Of a stretch of DNA of 5,133 nucleotides, positions 1 through 5,133 are shown piece by piece. The notes beneath the pieces are model-generated. The model saw nothing but the letters and a program-made list of their open reading frames with translations. It made no database searches and was not told where the DNA came from. Position numbers and translations under genes: made by a program. Location: positions 1 to 5,133 of the forward strand of contig ONXW01000333.1 in assembly GCA_900321915.1 (NCBI GenBank), given 5' to 3'. The DNA is from an uncultured Eubacteriales bacterium (lineage in GTDB: Bacteria > Bacillota > Clostridia > Lachnospirales > Lachnospiraceae). The stretch's first letter is position 1; each line of letters starts with the position of its first letter.

Positions 1-64
1 CAATGGAAAATAAGGAAGTTGAAACTCTGATATGTGACAAAAAACAAAAGGAGAACAGTACAAC

Positions 65-1018
65 ATGAAAGGATGGGAATTTACTGGTACACATCAGCCG
101 CTGAAGATCGTCGAGAAACCGGACCCGAAAGCAAAACCGGGATATGTTGTTCTGAAGACTCTGGCGGGCGGCCTTTGCCACTCTGACGTATCCGCGCTGG
201 ACATCGAGTCCTGGATGCCGCAGTTCAACGTGCCGGTGATCATGGGCCATGAGGTCTGCGGACGAATCGTTGAGATCGGCGAGGGCGTGGAAGGCTTTGA
301 AATCGGCGATGTCGTCGCGGTCTGCCCCCTGTATGCCAAGGACGGCACCACCCCCGGCTACACCAGAGACGGCGGTTACGGTACTATGACGACGGCTCCC
401 GTTGAGCAGCTCGTAAAGGTCCCGGCAGGCATACCCGCGTATAAGGCGGCGGCAGCGACCGACGCCGGCGCAACGTCCTATCACGCTCTTTGTTCGGTGG
501 GCGGCGCCAAAGAAGGCATGAAGGTCGGCATCATCGGCGTCGGCGGACTCGGCATGTTTGCCGTCAGCGTAGCCGTCGCGAAAGGCTGCGAAGTGTATGT
601 CGCCACCAGAAAGCCGTCGGCTCAGGAACTGTCCCTCAAGCTCGGCGCGAAGGAAGTCAAACCCAACATTCTGGAATTCGCTGACAGGAACCTGGACCTG
701 ATCGTTGACTTCGCCGGCGCCGGCAAGACCACGGATGATGCCCTGAAGGCCGTCAAGCCTCACGGCAAAGTCGTGCTCGTCGGCATGGCCAGCGACACCG
801 CCACGATCTACTCCTATTCCATGATCTTTAAAGAGCTCACCTTCGAAGGTTCCATGGGCAGTACCACGGATGACCTGCGCGACTGCATCGAACTGATGGC
901 GAGCGGCAAACTGGATCCCGAGATCCACTTCTGCAAATTCGAAGAGATCGCCGACGGGATCGACCAGCTCCGTGAAGGCAAGGTCAGCGGCCGTCTGGTC
1001 TGCGTATACGAGGACTGA
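65..1018 (+). CDS. Zinc-dependent medium-chain alcohol dehydrogenase, probably NADP(H)-linked, without structural-zinc lobe
   Basis: Cytosolic zinc-dependent dehydrogenase (MDR superfamily) that should interconvert an alcohol and an aldehyde or ketone; the substrate is not readable. Seen: an N-terminal GroES-like domain with Cys38 (GLCHSD) and His62-Glu63 (GHE), then a Rossmann domain with GVGGLG at 158-163. The third zinc ligand position, usually Cys, appears to be Asp133 (ATDAGATSYHAL), as in the Thermoanaerobacter secondary alcohol dehydrogenase. The four-cysteine structural-zinc loop expected after GDVVAVCPLY (81-90) is absent, which explains 317 residues against about 340-350 for the family. 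The second Rossmann strand ends in Ala-Thr-Arg-Lys (180-183) rather than an acidic residue, so NADP(H) is inferred. AGGAG at 49-53 lies 11 bases before the ATG. Codons are strongly C-ending, consistent with good expression. A terminator follows directly. The dehydrogenase family is firm; the substrate is unknown. Confidence 0.93.
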   Translation: MKGWEFTGTHQPLKIVEKPDPKAKPGYVVLKTLAGGLCHSDVSALDIESWMPQFNVPVIMGHEVCGRIVEIGEGVEGFEIGDVVAVCPLYAKDGTTPGYTRDGGYGTMTTAPVEQLVKVPAGIPAYKAAAATDAGATSYHALCSVGGAKEGMKVGIIGVGGLGMFAVSVAVAKGCEVYVATRKPSAQELSLKLGAKEVKPNILEFADRNLDLIVDFAGAGKTTDDALKAVKPHGKVVLVGMASDTATIYSYSMIFKELTFEGSMGSTTDDLRDCIELMASGKLDPEIHFCKFEEIADGIDQLREGKVSGRLVCVYED

Positions 1019-1045
1019 TCCCGCAGGTTTACAGCCATTGACACA

Positions 1046-1085
1046 GCAGGCCCCATCGGAAATGTCCGATGGGGCCTGCGTTTTT
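1046..1085 (+). terminator. Strong Rho-independent terminator after the alcohol dehydrogenase gene
   Basis: A perfect 15-bp GC-rich stem is formed by GCAGGCCCCATCGGA (1046-1060) and its exact reverse complement (1065-1079) around a four-base AATG loop. It is followed by G and five T (1081-1085). It starts 27 bases after the stop codon of the dehydrogenase and should separate that gene from the P-loop gene starting at 1124. Confidence 0.93.
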
Positions 1086-1123
1086 ACCGATGCGCGGACA
1101 GCGCAGGCAGAAGTAAAAAACCT

Positions 1124-2095
1124 ATGAACAGTATAGAAAAAGAACCGGCGTCCCCGGCCATACAGGCGATCGATACCCGGCTCGTGTATGGCTTTCTGGA
1201 CGCAGGCAAGACAGCGTATATCCGGGAAAACGTGCTGAACGATGTCTTCTGGAAATACGGCTCCACACTGATCCTGTGTTTTGAAGAAGGCGAAGAAGAA
1301 TTCGATGCCGAAAGTCTGGCGAAGAAGAAGGCTTTTGTTACCTGTTACGACGGGGGTGACATCACGTCGTTCTGTCGGAATGCCATAGAAAAATACAGGC
1401 CGGACCGCATCTATGTTGAGATGAATGCCATGACGGCAGGTCTCAGGGAAGCGCTTCCCGGCTGCCTGAAAAAGACATTTGCCATCACGCTGATCGACTG
1501 GAATACACTGCCGCTCTATTACAGGAATTTCATGCCGATGATGAAGCAGATGGTGGCGGACTCCCAGCAGGTCGTATTCCGGGGCTGTCCGTCTGCTGAT
1601 CTGCTGGCGCCGTACAGCCAGGCATTCCGGCTGATGAATCCGAAAGCCTCGTATCTCAGGCGGGATCCGATGGGGTATCATGAGAAAGCCTTCGAAATGT
1701 TCCTGCCGTTTTCTCTCGACGATCCCGAGATCCGGATTGGGCAGGACAATTTCCTTCCGTTCTGGCTGGACGCGCTGGACCATCCGGAGCATTACGAAGG
1801 AAAGAAGCTCCTTTTCACGGATCCTTTCGAACTGAAAAAAGACGCCGCGGACGGCCGGTGGTCCCTCGGCAGAGTCGTCATGACCTGCTGCATGCAGGAC
1901 CTCCAGTTTATGGCTTTTGAGGCAGAGATCGGCGCGGAGCATGCGGAGGACTGCCGGGAAGGGTGGATTACGGGAAGCGCGTCTGCCTATACGGCGGCGG
2001 ATGAGTACGGACGAAGAAAACTGCGGCTCCGGCTGCAGACGGTACGATACGCCGCGCCGCCGGAGAACATGATCCTGGACGGCAGGCATGCATGA
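1124..2095 (+). CDS. G3E (CobW-like) P-loop protein with C-terminal DUF1980/TIGR03943-like domain
   Basis: Seen: a Walker A motif GFLDAGKT at 23-30 in the position and form typical of CobW/HypB/UreG GTPases (usually GFLGAGKT), then a beta-strand ending in acidic residues (LCFEEGEEEFD, 51-61), and VEMNAM (98-103), which resembles the CobW switch region. From about 202 to 310 a second domain reads like DUF1980/TIGR03943: IGQDNFLPFWLDAL, a Tyr-Glu-Gly-Lys segment near 224-227, and GRVVMTCCMQD (249-259) with the paired cysteines of that domain. Known of the families: G3E proteins use GTP to deliver metals or cofactors, and DUF1980 proteins pair with DUF318 permeases; a metal-handling role is inferred. 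The CxCC metal motif and a clear NKxD guanine motif are not visible. No convincing Shine-Dalgarno precedes the ATG (AGGCAGAAG at 1105-1113 at best), but no other in-frame start is near. The gene converges on the Crp/Fnr regulator. Confidence 0.8.
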   Translation: MNSIEKEPASPAIQAIDTRLVYGFLDAGKTAYIRENVLNDVFWKYGSTLILCFEEGEEEFDAESLAKKKAFVTCYDGGDITSFCRNAIEKYRPDRIYVEMNAMTAGLREALPGCLKKTFAITLIDWNTLPLYYRNFMPMMKQMVADSQQVVFRGCPSADLLAPYSQAFRLMNPKASYLRRDPMGYHEKAFEMFLPFSLDDPEIRIGQDNFLPFWLDALDHPEHYEGKKLLFTDPFELKKDAADGRWSLGRVVMTCCMQDLQFMAFEAEIGAEHAEDCREGWITGSASAYTAADEYGRRKLRLRLQTVRYAAPPENMILDGRHA

Positions 2096-2096
2096 G

Positions 2097-2114
2097 AAAA
2101 AGCCTCCGCTTTTT
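2097..2114. terminator. Possible weak bidirectional terminator between convergent genes
   Basis: AAAAAGC (2097-2103) and GCTTTTT (2108-2114) form a 7-bp inverted repeat around CTCC. The stem ends in a T-run on either strand, as expected of a shared terminator for the P-loop gene (+) and the regulator (-). It has only two G-C pairs, so it is weak and may not act alone. It fills most of the 38-base gap between the two stop codons. Confidence 0.4.
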
Positions 2115-2133
2115 AAATGGCGGTTTGGGACAG

Positions 2134-2808
2134 TCAGCCGCTGAGCACTGCCTGGAGCCCGTCCTGATCCAGAACCTCGATACTTTTCCCTTCGTACCGG
2201 ACGATACCTTCCTCCTCGAGCTTCCTGATTTCCCTGTGGAGGGATGGTCTGGATACGTTCATAATCATGGCCCATCTGGACACAGAGCCCGGGATATTTA
2301 CGGCAGCCGTCCCCGTTTGTCTTATCTGCATCAGCAGCCAGAAGGCTGCTTTCTGCGCGATCCCGCTGTAGGACAAAAGCTCCAGCCGCTGCTGAAGCAT
2401 GCAGGCTGCCGAGGCGATTTCAGCTGTAAAGTTCTGCAGGATACGGACATCTTTCTGCATGAGTGAAAGAAGATCCTCCTTCCGCAGCATCATAAGCGTC
2501 GTCGGTTCAAGGGCGACGATGTCACACGGGTAATACCGGCATTTCGAGAAGACGGCAGCGGGACCGATCAATTCACCGGGGGTACGGACCGATACGTTCA
2601 CCTGGCTTCCGTTCGGGAAGGATTTTTGCGCCTCCACACGGCCTTCCAGAATAATACCGACCCTGGCTGCCGGGTCCATCAGATGAAAGATTATTTCTTC
2701 TTTATCGTAACACTGGATGTGATGAGGTGTTTCTTCCAGGTATGCCCTGAGATCTTTTGCCGGTACTCCCTGAAACAGAGCACATTTTTCCAGCACAGTA
2801 TAATCCAT
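2134..2808 (-). CDS. Crp/Fnr-family transcriptional regulator (possibly HcpR-like)
   Basis: DNA-binding regulator of 224 residues, normal for the family. Seen: an N-terminal cyclic-nucleotide-binding-like beta-roll (about 10-125; GIILEGRVEA at 51-60, GELIGPAAVF at 78-87), a long dimerisation helix (about 115-160), and a winged helix-turn-helix (about 175-205) whose recognition helix begins VSRPSLHREIRKL. The Arg-Ser pair that holds the cAMP phosphate in CRP is replaced by Pro94-Cys95, so cAMP is unlikely to be the signal. The N-terminal cysteine cluster of FNR is also absent; Cys 9, 33, 90, 95 and 136 are scattered. A perfect AGGAGG (complement of 2815-2820), six bases before the ATG, fixes the start. 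It is divergent from a ferredoxin-like gene with a dyad between them, so it probably controls both. The HcpR assignment rests on context and is not proven. Confidence 0.92.
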   Translation of the reverse strand: MDYTVLEKCALFQGVPAKDLRAYLEETPHHIQCYDKEEIIFHLMDPAARVGIILEGRVEAQKSFPNGSQVNVSVRTPGELIGPAAVFSKCRYYPCDIVALEPTTLMMLRKEDLLSLMQKDVRILQNFTAEIASAACMLQQRLELLSYSGIAQKAAFWLLMQIRQTGTAAVNIPGSVSRWAMIMNVSRPSLHREIRKLEEEGIVRYEGKSIEVLDQDGLQAVLSG

Positions 2809-2836
2809 AACGAACCTCCTGAAAAACTATGGTTCT

Positions 2837-2842
2837 ATTATA
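2837..2842 (-). promoter_or_regulatory. -10 box of the regulator promoter
   Basis: The minus strand reads TATAAT, a perfect -10 box, preceded directly by TG. Transcription would start near 2830, giving a leader of about 22 bases that holds the AGGAGG site. The hexamer 17 bases upstream (ACACAA) is a poor -35, which suggests dependence on an activator bound at the dyad centred at 2870.5. Confidence 0.65.
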
Positions 2843-2862
2843 CATCCCAAAAAACTCAATTG

Positions 2863-2878
2863 TGTATCTCCGGATACA
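2863..2878. promoter_or_regulatory. Putative Crp/Fnr-type operator dyad in the divergent region
   Basis: TGTATC (2863-2868) and its exact reverse complement GATACA (2873-2878) flank a four-base TCCG spacer. A 6-4-6 dyad of this size matches what dimeric Crp/Fnr proteins bind, and FNR itself uses an N4 spacer. The centre, 2870.5, lies about 41 bases from the predicted starts in both directions. The likely ligand is the regulator encoded next door (inference). The half-sites differ from the CRP and FNR consensus sequences. Confidence 0.6.
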
Positions 2879-2899
2879 GAACTCTGCGGAAATCTTTTG

Positions 2900-2905
2900 T
2901 ATACT
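2900..2905 (+). promoter_or_regulatory. -10 box of the ferredoxin-operon promoter
   Basis: TATACT, one mismatch from consensus and preceded by TG, predicts a start near 2912 and a leader of about 25 bases carrying the ribosome site. The hexamer 17 bases upstream (CAGAAC, 2877-2882) is a poor -35 and overlaps the right half of the dyad, as in activator-dependent class II promoters. Confidence 0.6.
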
Positions 2906-2921
2906 GATGCCAGAACAGGAA

Positions 2922-2928
2922 AGGGAGG
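2922..2928 (+). promoter_or_regulatory. Ribosome-binding site that sets the ferredoxin-like gene start
   Basis: AGGGAGG lies eight bases before the ATG at 2937. It decides against the upstream in-frame ATG at 2829, which has no such site, would add 36 residues unlike the family, and would lie upstream of the predicted transcription start. Confidence 0.85.
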
Positions 2929-2936
2929 TTATAGAA

Positions 2937-3653
2937 ATGATTCGCAAAATCATCCGCATAGATGAGAAAAAATGCAATGGGTGCGGTCTGTGCGCGGAAG
3001 CCTGTCATGAGGGAGCCATCGATATTGTAGATGGCAAAGCAAAACTCATGCGGGAGAATTTCTGCGACGGATTCGGGGACTGTCTTCCGAACTGTCCCAC
3101 AGGGGCAATCACTTTTGAGGAGCGCGAAGCCCCGGAATATGACGAAAAAGCGGTAAAAGCAGCCAGGAGGGAAAAGATGATGAATGAATTAACGCATGAA
3201 CAGCATGAAGGCGGATGCCCCGGATCGAGGATGATGCAGTTTGCGCAGAGAGAAGAGGATAATGTTCCTGTAAGCGCGGGGAAGCCCGTTTCCCGCCTGG
3301 CGCAGTGGCCTTGCCAGATCAAACTGGTACCGGTGGAGGCGCCGTTCTTTGACGGGGCAAAACTGCTGATCGCGGCAGACTGCACGGCATATGCCTATGC
3401 CGGCATGCATGAGGACTTCATGCGGGGGAAAGTTACGATTATCGGCTGCCCGAAGCTGGACGCAGTGGACTATACGGACAAGCTGACGGAGATTATCCGG
3501 AATAACGATATCAGGAGCGTGACCATTGTCCGCATGGAGGTGCCCTGCTGCGGCGGGCTCCAGAGGGCGGCGGAAAACGCGCTCAGAAACAGCGGCAAAT
3601 TCACCCCCTGGCAAATCGTAACGATCTCCAGAGACGGACGGATCCTGGACTGA
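2937..3653 (+). CDS. Ferredoxin-like iron-sulfur protein with cysteine-rich C-terminal domain (FrdX-like)
   Basis: A 238-residue soluble, probably redox-active protein. Seen: the N-terminal 60 residues are a two-cluster ferredoxin module. The first site is canonical, Cys13-x2-Cys16-x2-Cys19-x3-Cys23. The second has only Cys43, Cys49 and Cys53, with Phe46 where the second cysteine would be, so it may hold a [3Fe-4S] cluster or use another ligand. After a charged linker (about 62-90) comes a domain with Cys94 (GGCPGS), Cys126, Cys149 (ADCTAYAY), Cys171 (GCPKLD) and Cys204-Cys205 (VPCCGG), which could bind more metal. I recognise this as the ferredoxin-like protein common in Clostridia, often near hcp and Crp/Fnr regulators; this is recalled, not searched. 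It is divergent from such a regulator here and opens a tight gene cluster. The electron partner is unknown. Confidence 0.9.
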   Translation: MIRKIIRIDEKKCNGCGLCAEACHEGAIDIVDGKAKLMRENFCDGFGDCLPNCPTGAITFEEREAPEYDEKAVKAARREKMMNELTHEQHEGGCPGSRMMQFAQREEDNVPVSAGKPVSRLAQWPCQIKLVPVEAPFFDGAKLLIAADCTAYAYAGMHEDFMRGKVTIIGCPKLDAVDYTDKLTEIIRNNDIRSVTIVRMEVPCCGGLQRAAENALRNSGKFTPWQIVTISRDGRILD

Positions 3654-3670
3654 ACCTCAGGAAAGTGATT

Positions 3671-4009
3671 ATGGACTTTTGCGGAAAAGCCAAGTATAAC
3701 TAGGACGAGGTTCTGTTTCGCGAGATCGATCTCTGGATCGCGGAGGTTCTTCCCTATCCCGATGTGTGCCGGAACCGGGAAAAGGTAATCTGTTTTTTCA
3801 AGACAGAGAATTCCGATGAAATGATGAAAATGATACATCCCGCCCTGTGGCTCCTGGAGCGGTATAAAAAGACGTATTACCTGGTCCTGACCAACGATCC
3901 GGGAGAGATTGTATATGAAGATGATTATCAGGTGGCCGTGCGTCTGCCCGAAAAGCCTGAAATCGTAAAGATGCCGGAAGACTGGGGAGTGTCCGGATTG
4001 TCAAAATGA
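3671..4009 (+). pseudogene. Small unrecognised protein gene with in-frame TAG at codon 11
   Basis: A 112-codon reading frame starts at ATG 3671, with AGGAAAG at 3659-3665 as ribosome site, 17 bases after the previous stop. Codon 11 is TAG (3701-3703). The frame continues with protein-like sequence on both sides: MDFCGKAKYN before, DEVLFREIDLWIAEV just after, then a mixed alpha/beta sequence with IHPALWLLERYKKTYYLVL and a C-terminal stretch rich in Pro and Glu. Codon use after the TAG matches the neighbours. A single A-to-T change from AAG would produce this TAG. The only usual downstream start is GTG 3764, which lacks a well-spaced ribosome site (GGAGG ends 17 bases away) and would cut off sequence that looks genuine, giving 81 residues. 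No signal peptide or membrane segment is visible. I do not recognise the family. Options are a nonsense mutation, a sequence error or stop-codon recoding. Confidence 0.6.
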
Positions 4010-4021
4010 CGGGGGATCTGT

Positions 4022-4591
4022 ATGAATATTACTGTTTTTCTCGGGGCTCACGGGGGAAATGACCCGGCACTGAAGGAGGCTGTCGGGAAACTCGGGACAT
4101 GGATAGGTGAGAGCGGGAACTGCCTTGTCTACGGGGGGTCAAAAACAGGCCTTATGGGCGTCCTGGCAGGAAGCGCCCTCTCGTCCGGCGGCAGGGTGAC
4201 AGGCGTTGAACCTGCCTTTTTTGTGGAGCGGGGAATGCAGTACGAGGCTCTTACGGAGCTGATTGTTGCCCGGGATATGTCGGAAAGAAAGGCAAAGATG
4301 GCGGAACTGGGAGACGCGTTTATCGCGCTGCCGGGCGGAACCGGAACGATGGAAGAAATCAGCCAGATCATGTCTGAAATATCCCTGGGATTCCTGAGCG
4401 CGCCCTGTATCATCTATAATCACAAAGGGTATTATAATGGATTGAAACAACTGCTTGAAAAAATGAAGGAGCAGGAGCTGTCAACGGAAGAACGGCAGAG
4501 AGGTATTATTTTCGCGGACAGCGTCGACGGTATCATCAGGATTCTGGAACAGTCATCGGAGAGACGCGGCAGAACCGGCGAGCAGGAGTGA
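4022..4591 (+). CDS. LOG-family protein (TIGR00730), nucleotide 5'-monophosphate phosphoribohydrolase
   Basis: A 189-residue single-domain Rossmann-like protein, the usual size for the family. Seen: VYGGSKTGLMGVLA (36-49), Met86 with Arg89-Lys90 in the DMSERK segment, and the signature PGGTGTMEE (104-112) holding the catalytic Glu, followed by the C-terminal YNHKGYYNGL segment (132-141). Known of the family: LOG enzymes release the base from cytokinin-type or purine nucleoside 5'-monophosphates, and many bacterial members were wrongly named lysine decarboxylases. The substrate in this organism is unknown. The gene starts 12 bases after the previous stop, with GGGGGA (4011-4016) as a modest ribosome site, and ends 13 bases before the next ATG, so it is almost surely cotranscribed with its neighbours. 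Why it sits with redox genes is unclear. Confidence 0.93.
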   Translation: MNITVFLGAHGGNDPALKEAVGKLGTWIGESGNCLVYGGSKTGLMGVLAGSALSSGGRVTGVEPAFFVERGMQYEALTELIVARDMSERKAKMAELGDAFIALPGGTGTMEEISQIMSEISLGFLSAPCIIYNHKGYYNGLKQLLEKMKEQELSTEERQRGIIFADSVDGIIRILEQSSERRGRTGEQE

Positions 4592-4596
4592 GGAGG
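4591..4596 (+). promoter_or_regulatory. Ribosome-binding site that sets the flavoprotein start
   Basis: AGGAGG overlaps the TGA of the LOG gene by one base. It is eight bases from the ATG at 4605 but only two from the ATG at 4599, so 4605 is the better start. The protein then begins MGRRIIAVNAGPRKG, as expected for the family. Confidence 0.8.
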
Positions 4597-4604
4597 AAAT
4601 GTCC

Positions 4605-5131
4605 ATGGGAAGAAGAATTATTGCAGTAAACGCCGGCCCCAGGAAAGGCTGGAATACGGATACCCTGATAACAGAAGCATCAAAGGGAGCGGAATCCGCC
4701 GGCGCGGTGGTGGAGCGGTTTGATCTTTTCCGGCTGGAGAAATACACGGGCTGCATCTCCTGTTTCGGATGTAAAAAGGAGAAAAATAAGGGGCGCTGTA
4801 TGAGCGCCTTATTTTCCAGAACCTGACCTACAACGCAGAGACTCCGTGCTGCAGCCTGAGACGGATACCTGTGCTCCTTATCATGACGAGCAACGCGCCT
4901 GATACGATGTATACAGAGCTTCTTCGGAATTACCGGCAGACATTTGAGGGATTTGTCGGTCCCACAGAGGTACTGGTCAGCGGTGATACGCTGCAGCTTC
5001 GGGATTACAGCAGGACGGACTGGCCATGGTCTTTCTTTGACCCTGCGGCCAAACAGAAGCGTCACGAGACAGTATTCCCCGAAGAGTGCAGGAAAGCCTT
5101 TGAGATGGGTGCCGGACTGGCGGGAAAATAA
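4605..5131 (+). pseudogene. Flavodoxin-like NAD(P)H:FMN oxidoreductase, broken by internal deletion and frameshift
   Basis: Two fragments of one flavoprotein lie in different frames. Fragment one (from 4605) holds the first strand and FMN phosphate loop, NAGPRKGWNTDT (9-20), and a cysteine motif Cys50-x2-Cys53-x2-Cys56-x8-Cys65, near the motif of iron-sulfur flavoproteins. After Cys65 it loses homology and stops at 4824-4826. Fragment two, in another frame from about 4799 to the TAA at 5129-5131, reads ERLIFQNLTYN, then RRIPVLLIMTSNAPD, then a normal-looking C-terminus. The pieces add to about 175 residues against roughly 205-215 for the family. The missing part should contain the flavin-contacting GSPIYFG-type loop and the following helix. 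So roughly 35-45 codons were lost, by a number of bases not divisible by three. An active product is unlikely. GTG 4871 could start an 86-residue remnant but has no clear ribosome site. This is the last gene of the cluster. Confidence 0.8.
4783..4815. repeat. Inverted repeat at the deletion junction of the flavoprotein gene
   Basis: AAAATAAGG (4783-4791) pairs exactly with CCTTATTTT (4807-4815), and CGCT (4794-4797) with AGCG (4803-4806). Only two unpaired G (4792-4793) and a GTATG loop remain. The 13-bp stem falls where the two flavoprotein fragments join, so it may be a footprint of the deletion. It could also act as a weak terminator, though the T-run is interrupted. Confidence 0.75.
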
Positions 5132-5133
5132 AC

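Noticed and set aside
3..68. Short open frame from ATG 3 whose TGA overlaps the dehydrogenase ATG (ATGA)
   Set aside because: It is A-rich, has no visible ribosome site in the window and only 21 codons. It more likely is the leader of the dehydrogenase, though the tail of an upstream gene cannot be excluded.
2092..2466. Plus-strand open frame whose ATG overlaps the stop of the P-loop gene
   Set aside because: It runs antisense through the Crp/Fnr gene, has no recognisable domains, and the regulator on the other strand has a clear fold and a perfect ribosome site.
2829..2936. 36-residue N-terminal extension of the ferredoxin-like protein
   Set aside because: The extension covers the operator and -10 box and has no ribosome site, while ATG 2937 has AGGGAGG at ideal spacing and a family-like N-terminus.
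3189..3614. Long minus-strand open frame opposite the ferredoxin-like gene
   Set aside because: It is a shadow of the plus-strand codon pattern, with no domain, no ribosome site and an unlikely composition.
4553..5065. Minus-strand 170-codon open frame opposite the flavoprotein remnant
   Set aside because: The plus strand shows recognisable flavoprotein sequence in both fragments. The minus-strand product is low in sense and has no family resemblance.
1..5133. CRISPR arrays, tRNA or rRNA genes, insertion sequences, riboswitches
   Set aside because: No repeated spaced units, cloverleaf or rRNA-like stretches, transposase sequence or long conserved leaders were visible. Intergenic regions are all shorter than 130 bases.

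Overview
The window suggests an anaerobic, fairly GC-rich Firmicute of the Clostridia type, such as a gut or rumen organism. The evidence is strong AGGAGG-type ribosome sites, a ferredoxin-like protein and Crp/Fnr-type regulator of a kind I associate with Clostridia, and flavin and zinc-dehydrogenase families typical of anaerobes. I cannot name a genus from the sequence.

Left part (1-2095, + strand): a zinc-dependent medium-chain alcohol dehydrogenase that lacks the structural-zinc lobe (65-1018) is followed by a near-textbook intrinsic terminator (1046-1085). Next is a G3E/CobW-like P-loop protein with a C-terminal DUF1980/TIGR03943-like domain (1124-2095). It converges on the next gene, and a short AT-rich hairpin lies in the 38-base gap.

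Centre (2134-2936): a Crp/Fnr-family regulator on the minus strand is divergent from a ferredoxin-like gene. The 128-base divergent region carries one clear dyad (TGTATC-N4-GATACA, centre 2870.5). It sits almost exactly midway between two good -10 boxes, TATAAT for the regulator and TATACT for the ferredoxin gene, and neither has a recognisable -35. This is what a single activator site of the -41.5 type serving both directions would look like. The gene pair resembles the HcpR/frdX arrangement known from nitrosative-stress regulons, but no hcp gene is in the window, so that link is inference.

Right part (2937-5131, + strand): four closely spaced genes that probably form one operon read from the divergent promoter. 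They are a ferredoxin-like iron-sulfur protein, a small unrecognised protein with an in-frame TAG at codon 11, a LOG-family nucleotide phosphoribohydrolase, and a flavodoxin-like NAD(P)H:FMN oxidoreductase. The last is broken by an internal deletion and frameshift, and a striking inverted repeat sits exactly at the junction. Two lesions in one short operon point to decay of the operon or to a sequence or assembly problem. Sense recoding of the TAG is a less likely third option.
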